Positions 23,212-30,464 of a stretch of 33,454 bases of DNA are shown piece by piece. A program made the translations under genes and the position numbers. The notes under the pieces are model-generated. The model did no database searches. It had not been told where the DNA came from and saw nothing but the letters and a program-made list of their open reading frames with translations. How positions within the stretch are numbered: position 1 is the first letter of the stretch; the number at the start of each line of letters is the position of its first letter. Origin of the DNA: CAZJHX01 sp964545715 (GTDB lineage: Bacteria; Myxococcota_A; UBA9042; GCA-2863065); NCBI GenBank assembly GCA_964545715.1, contig CAZJHX010000119.1, forward strand, positions 1 to 33,454, read 5' to 3'.

Positions 23212-24645
23212 ATGTGGAGTTCACCCAAGGCCGTGTCTATCTGTGTCTTTGCCGCGTGTGCGTGCACGCTGGGCTGCGGACCGGAACCACGGGATAGAAA
23301 AAGTGTCGGCGCGGAAGGCGAAGTCGTCTTTGGCGCGCCGGGTGCGCCGGCCCCACCGGCGGGGATCAACGGGACGGGTGCGCCTCCGGGTGAAGCTCCT
23401 CCAGGTGAGGCGCCGCCGAGCAACCCGCCGCCCGCCGACAACCCGCCGCCCGCCGACACACCACCGCCGGCCGACACACCACCGCCGGCCGACGATCCAC
23501 CGCCGGCTGACGATCCGCCGCCACCGGCAGACGATCCGCCGCCGGTCGGCGACGATCCGGATCCGCCGCCGGATCCCGGCCAGTGCACGGCCACCGCGCA
23601 AGGCAGTCTGTGGGAGGAGAGCGACCCGGTGAACTACGCCGGCCAGACGGTGCAGGTCGAGGCCAGCCACGTGAAGGGCGAGGGCTGCCTGGTCGGCATG
23701 AAGCTCAAGTTTACGGTCGGCGGCGGCCAGTGCCCGCTGGATCTGGCCTTCACCGCACAGGGCGCGAGCTGGAAGCTGGGCTCGGCCACGCTGCGCAGCG
23801 ATCCCGAGTGCGGAAACGGGTGGGGCAGCGGCAAGACCTACGCGACAGCGCCCGGGGCGTCAGCGTCTGTCATGGGCCTTCCAGCCACCGTGGCGTCACC
23901 GTCTGCGGCCAGCGCCTGCACGCAGCTGCAGAGCCTGACGCTGAACGGCACGCTGTCGATGACCAACGGCGGCACCACGATCCAGCTCGGCTTGAGCGGG
24001 CTGAGCGTGACCGGGTGGCTGCCGTCCACCGGCGGCTCGGGATCGTGCGGCGACGCCCCCAACGAGTGCGGCAGCCTGGAGTGCGGATCAGACGCCTGGG
24101 GTAACGTCTGTGGGACGTGCGGCGCGGGCATGATGTGCGCTGACGGGCTGTGCGTGGAGACGTCCTGCATCGCACCACCGGGGGGCACGGGCACCGGAAA
24201 GGGCAAGCAGATCAAGGACTTCTCACTAAAGGAGGCCGGCGGCGGCAGCTTCTCGCTGCACAGCGTATGCGGGGAGTCCAAGGCGATCTTCATGGTGAAG
24301 ACCGCCGAGTGGTGAGGCGCGTGCAGTCAGGCGGCGCCTGACTTCCAGAACCTGTACAGCAAGTACGCGTCTCAGGGTGTGACCTTCATCTTGCTCGTGG
24401 GCCAGAACGCGTGGCAGGGACCGGCGACGGTGAACGATGCGGCGCAGTACAAATCCAGTCATGGCTATCAGAGCGGCTGGCGCGCGCTGGCCGACCCGCA
24501 CTGGAGCGCCACGGACAACGCGATCTACGACCCGTCCGGGACCCTGCCCAGCTTCATCGTGCTGGATGGCCAGATGACGCTGCTGTACTCCGGCTCGGGG
24601 TGGGTGAGCAGCGCCGAGGACGCGATCATCAGCGCCCTCAATTGA
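23212..24645 (+). CDS. selenocysteine-containing thioredoxin-fold (TlpA/AhpC-like) lipoprotein
   Basis: Read through the TGA at 24313-24315 this encodes 477 residues. The signal is a lipoprotein type (CACTLGC, Cys22), then a Pro-rich PPPAD-repeat linker (72-115), then a beta-rich domain of unknown family (about 123-285), a Cys-rich stretch (GNVCGTCGAGMMCADGLCVE) and a C-terminal thioredoxin fold from about residue 340. The fold contains FMVKTAEW-U-GACSQAAPDF, with Sec368 and Cys371 as the redox pair, then ASQGVTFILLVGQNAW and LPSFIVLDGQM, which holds the cis-Pro loop. The protein would reduce or isomerise envelope disulphides, or act as a peroxiredoxin. The alternative is that TGA is a true stop, giving a protein ending at TAEW and a broken remainder. 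Confidence 0.82.
23425..23556 (+). repeat. 18-bp in-frame repeat coding PPPADx
   Basis: About seven consecutive units, five of 18 bp (PPPADN, PPPADT, PPPADT, PPPADD, PPPADD) and two of 21 bp (PPPPADD, PPPVGDD), form a rigid Pro/Asp linker between lipid anchor and domains. Units differ at synonymous sites, so the array is not a recent perfect duplication. Copy-number slippage is possible. Confidence 0.75.
24313..24315 (+). other. in-frame TGA read as selenocysteine (Sec368)
   Basis: The TGA sits in frame at the place of the first Cys in a W-C-x-x-C thioredoxin motif, giving W-U-G-A-C. The reading frame continues unbroken for 109 further codons with clear fold features and ends at TGA 24643-24645. 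TGA otherwise ends genes in this window, so general recoding is not the explanation. Confidence 0.75.
24316..24342 (+). promoter_or_regulatory. candidate bacterial SECIS hairpin
   Basis: A perfect 7-bp stem, GTCAGGC at 24326-24332 and GCCTGAC at 24336-24342, encloses a 3-nt loop GGC. The loop begins 17 nt after the TGA and its first base is G. This agrees with the bacterial SECIS consensus as I know it (apical loop roughly 16-37 nt downstream, G among the first loop bases). An alternative weaker pairing, GGCGC with GCGCC, overlaps it. SelB binding is inferred. Confidence 0.65.
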
Positions 24646-24676
24646 CATCCGACTGACTTAGTGTCCCCGTACCAGC

Positions 24677-26590
24677 ATGAGACTCATCACGGTGGGGGCG
24701 GCGGTTCTGAACCAGACGCCGCTGGACTGGGCGGGTAACGCGGAGCGAATCGTCACGGCCCTGAGAGCGGCGCGTCATGCGGGGGTGGGCGTCGTCTGTC
24801 TGCCTGAGCTTTGTGTCACGGGTTATGGCTGCGAGGACGCCTTCATGTCGCCGGACGTGCAGGCGACCGCGATCGACGTACTCGTACGCGATCTGGTGCC
24901 GCAGACGACGGGGCTGATCGCCTGCTTCGGGCTGCCGGTCATGTATCAAAACGCGCTGTTCAACGGCGCGGCGCTGGCCTGCGATGGGGCGCTGCTGGGG
25001 ATTGTGTGCAAGCAGCACCTGGCGGGCGATGGGCTGCACTATGAGCCGCGCTGGTTTCGCGCCTGGGAGCCAGGCGTGCGGGGCACGGTTGCGATTGGCG
25101 ACAAGCGGGTGCCGATCGGGGACATCCACTTCGAGTGCAGCGGCGTGCGCGTGGGGTTTGAGATCTGCGAGGACGCCTGGGTCGCGAACCGGCCGGGGGC
25201 GCCGCTGGCCCAGCGCGGCGTGGATGTAATGCTGAATCCCAGCGCGAGCCACTTTGCGTTTGGCAAGCTGGCGGTGCGCAAGCGGCTGGTCATCGAGGGG
25301 AGCCGCGCGTTTGGGGTGACCTATATATATACGAACCTCGTGGGCAACGAGGCGGGGCGAGCGATCTATGACGGCGGCGCGCTGATCGCGTCGGGTGGCG
25401 CGCTGGTGGCAGCCGGCGAGCGCTTCGGGTTTGAAGCGACCGGGCTGACGACGGCCGTCGTGGACGTGGACGCGACGCGCATGGCGCAGTCACGGACGGC
25501 CAGCTTTCGGCCGGACATGGACGGCGACGAGAGCGACTGCGTGCGGGCGAGCTTTGAGTGGCCGCCGGCCGAGGCGACGGCGGCTGCGGTGGCGACGGCG
25601 GCGTGGGAGCGCAGCGATCGGCTGAAGTGCGAGGAGTTCACGCGGGCGATCGCGCTGGGCCTGCACGACTATCGGCGCAAGTCACACACGCAGGGCTTTG
25701 TGGTGTCGCTGAGCGGCGGCGCGGACTCGACGGCGTGTGCGGTGCTGGCGGCGCTGTCGCTGCGCATGGCCGGGGATGAGGTCGGCGAGCGGGTCACGTG
25801 CGTGTACCAAAAGACGGCGCAGAGCTCGCAGACAACGCTGGACGCGGCGACCACGGTGGCCGCGGCTGTGGGCGCCGAGTTTTTACTTTTTGACGTGGAC
25901 GCCCTGGTCGGCATGTACACAGCGATGGTGTCGAGCGCGCTGGGGCGAGAGCTGGCGTGGGACACAGACGACATCGCGCTGCAGAACATCCAGGCGCGGG
26001 CGCGCGGGCCCGGGGTGTGGATGGTGGCGAACTTGAAGGGGCAGCTGCTGCTGGCGACCAGCAATCGGTCGGAGGCGGCGGTCGGGTACGCCACGATGGA
26101 CGGCGACACGTGTGGTGGACTGAGCCCGATCGGCGGCATCGACAAGGCGTTCTTGTTGGAGTGGCTGCGCTGGATGGAGCTGGAGGGGCCTGTGGGCTGG
26201 GGGCCGATGGCGGAGCTCGCCTGCGTGACGGCGCTCAAACCGACGGCGGAGCTGCGGCCGCAGGAGTTTGAGCAGACCGATGAGAGCGATCTGATGCCGT
26301 ATCCGGTGTTGGACGCGATCGAAGAGCTCGCCATAGGGCAGAAGCATGGACCGGTCTCGGCGTTTCGGCTGCTGAGGACGCGCTTTGCGGACGTGGCGGA
26401 GGGGCAGCTGGCGGCGTGGGTGACGCGCTTCTTTCGGTTGTGGTGTCGCAATCAGTGGAAGCGGGAGCGGTATGCGCCGGCGTTTCACGTGGATGACCTG
26501 AACCTGGACCCCAAGACGTGGTGCCGCTTTCCGATCTTGTCGGGTGGATTTGAGCGCGAGCTGGCGGAGCTGAAGGCGATGGTGCCGTGA
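24677..26590 (+). CDS. nadE: glutamine-hydrolysing NAD+ synthetase
   Basis: A 637-residue two-domain enzyme that makes NAD+ from deamido-NAD+, ATP and glutamine. The N-terminal nitrilase-type glutaminase has the triad Glu44 (CLPELCVTGYG), Lys112 (VCKQHLAGDG) and Cys164 (FEICEDAWVANR). The C-terminal synthetase (about 315-637) has the ATP-binding P-loop SLSGGADSTACAV (344-356), the downstream NIQARARG segment and NRSEAAVGYATMDGD. Length and order fit the eukaryote-like and many bacterial glutamine-dependent enzymes. The start at ATG 24677 has no strong ribosome-binding site visible. Its TGA overlaps the GTG start of the Nudix gene by 4 bp. With the Nudix gene it forms an NAD-metabolism pair. 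Confidence 0.95.
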   Translation: MRLITVGAAVLNQTPLDWAGNAERIVTALRAARHAGVGVVCLPELCVTGYGCEDAFMSPDVQATAIDVLVRDLVPQTTGLIACFGLPVMYQNALFNGAALACDGALLGIVCKQHLAGDGLHYEPRWFRAWEPGVRGTVAIGDKRVPIGDIHFECSGVRVGFEICEDAWVANRPGAPLAQRGVDVMLNPSASHFAFGKLAVRKRLVIEGSRAFGVTYIYTNLVGNEAGRAIYDGGALIASGGALVAAGERFGFEATGLTTAVVDVDATRMAQSRTASFRPDMDGDESDCVRASFEWPPAEATAAAVATAAWERSDRLKCEEFTRAIALGLHDYRRKSHTQGFVVSLSGGADSTACAVLAALSLRMAGDEVGERVTCVYQKTAQSSQTTLDAATTVAAAVGAEFLLFDVDALVGMYTAMVSSALGRELAWDTDDIALQNIQARARGPGVWMVANLKGQLLLATSNRSEAAVGYATMDGDTCGGLSPIGGIDKAFLLEWLRWMELEGPVGWGPMAELACVTALKPTAELRPQEFEQTDESDLMPYPVLDAIEELAIGQKHGPVSAFRLLRTRFADVAEGQLAAWVTRFFRLWCRNQWKRERYAPAFHVDDLNLDPKTWCRFPILSGGFERELAELKAMVP

Positions 26591-27030
26591 GCTATACGTA
26601 TGAGTATCCGCGTCCGGCCGTGACGGTGGACTGCGTTGTTTTTGCGCGAACCGACGACGGGCTGCAGGTGCTGTTGATCGAGCGCGACGGCGAGCCGTAT
26701 GCCGGGCGGTGGGCGCTGCCGGGCGGGTTTGTGGAGATGGACGAGGACCTGGAGACGGCCGCGCGGCGAGAGCTGCATGAGGAGACCGGCGTGGTGGTCG
26801 ACTCTTTGGAGCAGCTGCACACGTTTGGGGCGGTGGACAGGGATCCCCGCGGGCGCGTGATCAGCGTGGCGTACTACGGCCTCACGACGCAGGACCGGCA
26901 CACGCCACGGGCGGCATCGGACGCGCGGCGGGTCGGCTGGTTTGCGGTTGATAAGCCGCCGTCGCTGGCCTTTGATCACGGCGCAGCACTGCGGATGGCG
27001 ATCGCGCGCCTGCAGGCGACGGAAAGATAA
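26587..27030 (+). CDS. Nudix hydrolase
   Basis: A 147-residue Nudix protein. The Nudix box is complete at about residues 47-69 (GGFVEMDEDLETAARRELHE then ETGV), with the metal-binding Glu residues in REL-x-EE. The N-terminus PAVTVDCVVFARTDDG and the DGEPYAGRWALPGG loop are like ADP-ribose pyrophosphatases. Such enzymes cleave ADP-ribose to AMP and ribose 5-phosphate. Fused by overlap to the NAD synthetase gene (GTGA, 4 bp), it most likely clears ADP-ribose or another NAD breakdown product; the substrate is inferred from context. The start is GTG 26587. No C-terminal DNA-binding domain is present, so it is not an NrtR regulator. Confidence 0.88.
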   Translation: MSYTYEYPRPAVTVDCVVFARTDDGLQVLLIERDGEPYAGRWALPGGFVEMDEDLETAARRELHEETGVVVDSLEQLHTFGAVDRDPRGRVISVAYYGLTTQDRHTPRAASDARRVGWFAVDKPPSLAFDHGAALRMAIARLQATER

Positions 27031-27032
27031 TT

Positions 27033-27073
27033 CGCGGCCTTACCGGAACCACTCGGGCCGCGCTGCGTGTAAT
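27033..27073 (+). promoter_or_regulatory. candidate ECF-type autoregulatory promoter with flanking inverted repeat
   Basis: GGAACC at 27045-27050, the classic ECF -35, is followed after 17 bp by TGTAAT at 27068-27073. A 7-bp inverted repeat, CGCGGCC at 27033-27039 and GGCCGCG at 27056-27062, encloses the -35. If used, transcription would start near 27080, which favours the later sigma start. This is inferred from spacing only. Confidence 0.4.
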
Positions 27074-27108
27074 GGTGCGTGACCCGCTTCATAGCCAGAG
27101 TTGACGTG

Positions 27109-27612
27109 ATGGATGAGCGCCGCAAGGTCATCGTGGAGCACCAACAGGCGGTGTACTCGGTGGTTGGGCGGGTGCTGTGCGGCGCGCCGGACCTGGTGGA
27201 TGACGCGGCGCAGGAGACCTTTGTGAAGGTGCTGCGCAACCTGGACAGCTTTGACAAGAGCGGTCCGGCCAGCCTGCGCACGTGGATTGTGACCATCGCC
27301 ACGCGGACAGCCATCGATGCGCTGCGGCGTGTCGGGCGGGATCGGGTGCGGTTGGCGACGGTAAGCGCACAGCCGGAGGCAGCGGTAGACACGTTGGAGA
27401 ACGCTGTGGACCGGCAGCGTCTGGGCGAGCGGGTGAGTGAGGCGATGGCGGCGCTGCCGGCGGATCAGCGGGCAGTGCTGGTGCTGCGCGCTTATCACGA
27501 TCTGGATTACGCGGAGATCGCGGAGGCGGTCGGCATCAGCCGACAGGCGGTCAAGTCCAAGCTGAACCGGGCGCGCGCCGCCTTGAGGAGTGTGATGTCT
27601 CATGACGGATGA
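27109..27612 (+). CDS. ECF-type RNA polymerase sigma factor
   Basis: A 167-residue sigma-70 family protein with the two core regions of group 4 (ECF) factors. Region 2 shows the -10-recognition stretch APDLVDDAAQETFVKVL and the following SLRTWIVTIATRTAIDALRR. Region 4 is a helix-turn-helix near the end (LPADQRAVLVLRAYHDLDYA, EIAEAVGISRQAVKSKLNRA). A start at ATG 27109 fits the promoter-like sequence upstream; GTG 27106 and GTG 27079 are also open. It overlaps the next gene by 11 bp (ATGACGGATGA), the typical coupling of an ECF factor with its regulator. Target promoters are unknown. Confidence 0.9.
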   Translation: MDERRKVIVEHQQAVYSVVGRVLCGAPDLVDDAAQETFVKVLRNLDSFDKSGPASLRTWIVTIATRTAIDALRRVGRDRVRLATVSAQPEAAVDTLENAVDRQRLGERVSEAMAALPADQRAVLVLRAYHDLDYAEIAEAVGISRQAVKSKLNRARAALRSVMSHDG

Positions 27613-29011
27613 AACCCGCAAGGACTTTGACGACCTGGAGCGCACGGCGCTGGACGCCTGGACGGCACCGACACCGCCGGCCGGGTTTGCCGATGACGTG
27701 CTGGCGCGGGTGGATGCACCGGTGGCGCCGCGGTCCCGTCGTTGGATGGTGGCGGTGGCCGGGCTGGCGGCGGCTGTGCTGGCGCTGGGCATCTGGTGGC
27801 AGGGCGTGCCGAAGGGGCCTCATGTGGGGCACGTGACGCCGACGGAGCGGACGACGATAGCGATCGGGCCCAGCGTGACGGCGGTGGTGGAGGCCGGCGC
27901 CGACGTGGTGTGGGAGCGCGAGGGCACCGCGGGCGCCGAGATTACACAGGACACCGGCAGTGTCTTTTATCGAATTCAGCCCGGCAGCGAGGTCGCAGTC
28001 GTGACGCCGCTGGGGCGAATCGCAGTACGTGGAACCTGTTTTTCAGTTGAGGTGACGACGATGAAGAGAGCAGCAGCAGGAGCAGTGGTGGGCGCGCTGG
28101 TCGCGACCGCGGTGATGGTCAACGTATACGAGGGCAAGGTCGAAGCGGCCTCGGCTGACGAGACGGTAGAGGTAGAGGCCGGGCAGAACGTGACGCTGAG
28201 GCCGGACCAGCCGATCGCAGTGAGAGAGATGCGGCGCCCCGAAGCCCCCGAACCGGCGGCCGACCTCGCGGAGATTGTGGACGAGCAGCCACTGAAGCGC
28301 CCGCCGGCGCCCAAACCCTCCGCGCAGGCCGCACCGGCATCTGCGCGCACGATCGGAGCGGGCCCCGAGGCCGTGGCATGCAAGCGCTCACTGGCCGAGG
28401 TGGAGTCCGAGGCCGAGGGGCTGCGCGCCCGCGTGCGAGAGCTGGAGGGCGCGGTGACAGACGCCACCGAGAAGACCAAGACGTATGACCTGTCGGCACA
28501 GACGCTGGACGAGATGGCCGAGAAGTGTGAGCTGCGCTGGGACCACCCGCAGATCAAGCTGGTCGGCTCCGCCAGGGTCCCCGACGAGGCGGTCGAAGAG
28601 CTGGGCCTCACAGACGACCAGCGCGATGCGATCAACGAGGAGCTGGCCCGCTCCAACGAGCGGCTGCTGGCGACGATTCGCGAGGTCTACGGCGAGGTCA
28701 CAGGCGACGAAGACGCCCAGAACATGGCACCATTCGCCATGTACGCGGAGGTCTTCGACAAGACCCCAAGAGTGGATCTGCAGCGCGTCTTCCAGCGACT
28801 GTCAGCCGAGCGCGCGGGCCACCTCGACGCCCCGCAGGACGTCAGCCAGGTCAATCCGGTCGAGCGCCTCTACCGCGCGTTGACGACATCGGGCAACGAC
28901 CTCCAGGGCGCCATCGCGGATCGCGTAGGCGAGGACATCGCCCAGAAGCTGAGAGACAAGCACGGCGGCTACGGCAGCAAGAGCCGCTCAAGCCACGGCT
29001 GCCCGGAGTAG
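27602..29011 (+). CDS. FecR-like transmembrane regulator partnered with the ECF sigma factor
   Basis: A 469-residue protein. Residues 1-46 are cytosolic, with a likely sigma-binding helix; WMVAVAGLAAAVLALGIWW (48-66) spans the membrane. Residues about 84-198 match the FecR domain (VVTPLGRIAVRGTCFSVEV, VYEGKVEAASADETVEVEAG). Within it, between the GTCFSVEV and NVYEGKV strands, is a second hydrophobic segment (MKRAAAGAVVGALVATAVMV, about 154-173), which would be unusual inside a beta domain. A Pro/Ala linker, a probable coiled coil (260-313, EVESEAEGLRARVRELEG) and a 150-residue helical C-terminus follow. It probably holds the sigma factor inactive until an envelope signal arrives. Confidence 0.82.
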   Translation: MTDETRKDFDDLERTALDAWTAPTPPAGFADDVLARVDAPVAPRSRRWMVAVAGLAAAVLALGIWWQGVPKGPHVGHVTPTERTTIAIGPSVTAVVEAGADVVWEREGTAGAEITQDTGSVFYRIQPGSEVAVVTPLGRIAVRGTCFSVEVTTMKRAAAGAVVGALVATAVMVNVYEGKVEAASADETVEVEAGQNVTLRPDQPIAVREMRRPEAPEPAADLAEIVDEQPLKRPPAPKPSAQAAPASARTIGAGPEAVACKRSLAEVESEAEGLRARVRELEGAVTDATEKTKTYDLSAQTLDEMAEKCELRWDHPQIKLVGSARVPDEAVEELGLTDDQRDAINEELARSNERLLATIREVYGEVTGDEDAQNMAPFAMYAEVFDKTPRVDLQRVFQRLSAERAGHLDAPQDVSQVNPVERLYRALTTSGNDLQGAIADRVGEDIAQKLRDKHGGYGSKSRSSHGCPE

Positions 29012-29078
29012 CCGGCTCAGGGGTGCCAAACGAAACCTGGATGCCGGTCGAAGGGTGTCGGGGCAACGACGGGTGGCG

Positions 29079-29603
29079 TTATTTCACCACGCCGCAGGCC
29101 TTGCGGGCGCCGCCGCCGCCTAGCTTCTTGGGGATGTCTGAGTAGTTGTCGCCGCCGGCGTGGATCATGATCGAGCGGCCGGACAGGTCTTTCACTTTGA
29201 GGCGCGGGGCCAGCAGCGGGATGTTGGCTTTGCCGTCGGCGCCCACGAAGAGCGCGGGCAGATCGCCCAGGTGACCTTCGCCGTATGGGCCCAGGTGCTT
29301 GCCGGTGCCCTTGGGATCGTAGTGGCCGCCGGCGCTCTTGGCCGGGACGTTTTTGCCGGCCACGTGCTTGTGGGCGCAGGTGGCGTGCTGGTGGACGTGG
29401 AAGCCGTGCGCGCCGGGGGTCAGGCCCTCGAGTTTGGGCACCAGCAGCAGGCCGTATTTGGTGTCGGAGGCGGTGACCGTGCCGATGACCTTCCCGGGAC
29501 CTTTGTCGGTGGCGGCGTTGATGGTGATCGTGATCTCGGCGGCGGAGGCGTTTGTGACCAGGCTGGCCGCGAAGATGAGGGCGAGTACGAGCGCTGACTT
29601 CAT
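29079..29603 (-). CDS. sodC: periplasmic Cu/Zn superoxide dismutase
   Basis: A 174-residue secreted enzyme that dismutates superoxide. Signal peptide MKSALVLALIFAASLVTNAS, then the mature beta-barrel. Metal ligands and the disulphide Cys are visible in HGFHVHQHATCAH and GGHYDPKGTGKHLGPYGEGH; the active-site Arg and family ending are in GGARKACGVV. The SIMIHAGGDNYSDIPKKLGG loop is typical of the bacterial SodC. The start at ATG 29603 follows AAGGAG ten nt upstream and gives the signal peptide; the upstream in-frame ATGs do not. It is divergent from the NAD(P)-binding protein, starts 34 bp apart, and its end lies 67 bp from the FecR gene. Confidence 0.95.
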   Translation of the reverse strand: MKSALVLALIFAASLVTNASAAEITITINAATDKGPGKVIGTVTASDTKYGLLLVPKLEGLTPGAHGFHVHQHATCAHKHVAGKNVPAKSAGGHYDPKGTGKHLGPYGEGHLGDLPALFVGADGKANIPLLAPRLKVKDLSGRSIMIHAGGDNYSDIPKKLGGGGARKACGVVK

Positions 29604-29637
29604 GTATCCGGATCTCCTTGGTAATGTCGGCGGCCTG

Positions 29638-30351
29638 ATGACTACCATATTTGTAGCGGGCGCTACTGGTTTTACAGGGCGCGAGGTCGTGCGTCTCATG
29701 GCGGCCGACGGACACGAGACGATCGCGCACGTGCGACCTGATTCGAGTCGGCTGGAGCACTGGCGGGCCGAATTTGAGGCGATGGGCGCGGCCACGGATA
29801 CGACGGCCTGGGACGAGGCGGCCATGACGGCGCGCATGGCGGAGGCGGCGCCGGACGTCGTCTTCGGACTGCTGGGCACCACGCGCAAGCGGGCCAGCGC
29901 GGCGAAGGGGGTCGGCGCCGATGACTCCTACGAGACGGTGGACTATGGGCTGACCGCGCTGCTCATACGGGCGTGCGTCGCTGCCGGGCATCGCCCACGC
30001 TTTGTGTACTTGTCGGCGATGGGCATCCGCGCGAAGCGGCCGTCGGGCGCGTATGGCCTGGCGCGGTGGAAGGTGGAGCAGGACCTGACGGCGGCGGGAC
30101 TGCCGTACACGATCGCGCGACCGAGCTTCATCGTGGGTCCCGGACGAGACGACGGACGGCCAGGCGAGCGTGTCGGCGCGGCGGCCGTGGACGGGCTGCT
30201 GAGCACCATCTCGTTTTTTGGGGCCCGCAAGCTCGCGGACAAGTACCGGTCGCAGACCAACACCGAGCTGGCGACATCGCTGGCTCGGCTGGCGCTGGAC
30301 CCGCGCGCCGAAAACCGCACGGTCAGCAACGACGAGCTGTGCGGGCGTTAG
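29638..30351 (+). CDS. NAD(P)-binding atypical SDR (NmrA/HTATIP2-like)
   Basis: A 237-residue Rossmann-fold protein. The nucleotide-binding motif is at the N-terminus (IFVAGATGFTGREVVRLM, Gly-x-x-Gly-x-x-Gly). Later come FGLLGTTRKRASA, RFVYLSAMGI (the Ser strand) and YGLARWKVEQDL (Tyr and Lys as in the SDR Y-x(n)-K pair, with x5 rather than x3), then LPYTIARPSFIVGPGRDDG. This pattern fits atypical SDRs that bind NAD(P)H, acting as reductases or redox sensors. ATG 29638 starts exactly at the motif. Functional assignment beyond a dinucleotide-binding protein is not possible. Confidence 0.82.
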   Translation: MTTIFVAGATGFTGREVVRLMAADGHETIAHVRPDSSRLEHWRAEFEAMGAATDTTAWDEAAMTARMAEAAPDVVFGLLGTTRKRASAAKGVGADDSYETVDYGLTALLIRACVAAGHRPRFVYLSAMGIRAKRPSGAYGLARWKVEQDLTAAGLPYTIARPSFIVGPGRDDGRPGERVGAAAVDGLLSTISFFGARKLADKYRSQTNTELATSLARLALDPRAENRTVSNDELCGR

Positions 30352-30464
30352 AAAAAGAACGCCGAACAACAAAAGACACGTCGAAAAGCTAACGATCGTT
30401 CGCATGTCGGCTGAGTAATATCAGCGGGTTACGAGCGGCATGGTTCTTGTAGAAGGAGATACTC
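30352..30464 (+). promoter_or_regulatory. upstream region of the envelope gene pair with palindrome AACGATCGTT
   Basis: This 113-bp gap carries AACGATCGTT at 30391-30400, the core of the palindrome found upstream of the selenoprotein gene, and a near-perfect ribosome-binding site, AAGGAGA at 30453-30459, six nt before the GTG start. TAATAT near 30417 could be a -10. The gap is AT-richer than its surroundings (AAAAAGAAC, CAACAAAAG), as expected for a promoter. Confidence 0.5.

Noticed and set aside
23425..23556. CRISPR-like short repeat array
   Set aside because: Units are contiguous without spacers, in codon phase, and encode a Pro/Asp linker.
24313..24315. TGA as Trp under an alternative genetic code
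   Set aside because: TGA ends many other genes in the window (for example the GH31, PLD, NAD synthetase and PAS genes), and the position is a redox Cys site, not a Trp site.
24379..24645. Separate 88-residue gene starting at ATG 24379 after the TGA
   Set aside because: It has no ribosome-binding site and lacks the first half of the thioredoxin fold. The same frame continues from the upstream lipoprotein, so readthrough explains it better.
25320..25330. TATATATATA run as a promoter inside the NAD synthetase gene
   Set aside because: It codes the conserved Tyr-Ile-Tyr-Thr-Asn-Leu-Val stretch of the glutaminase domain, and no gene starts downstream of it.
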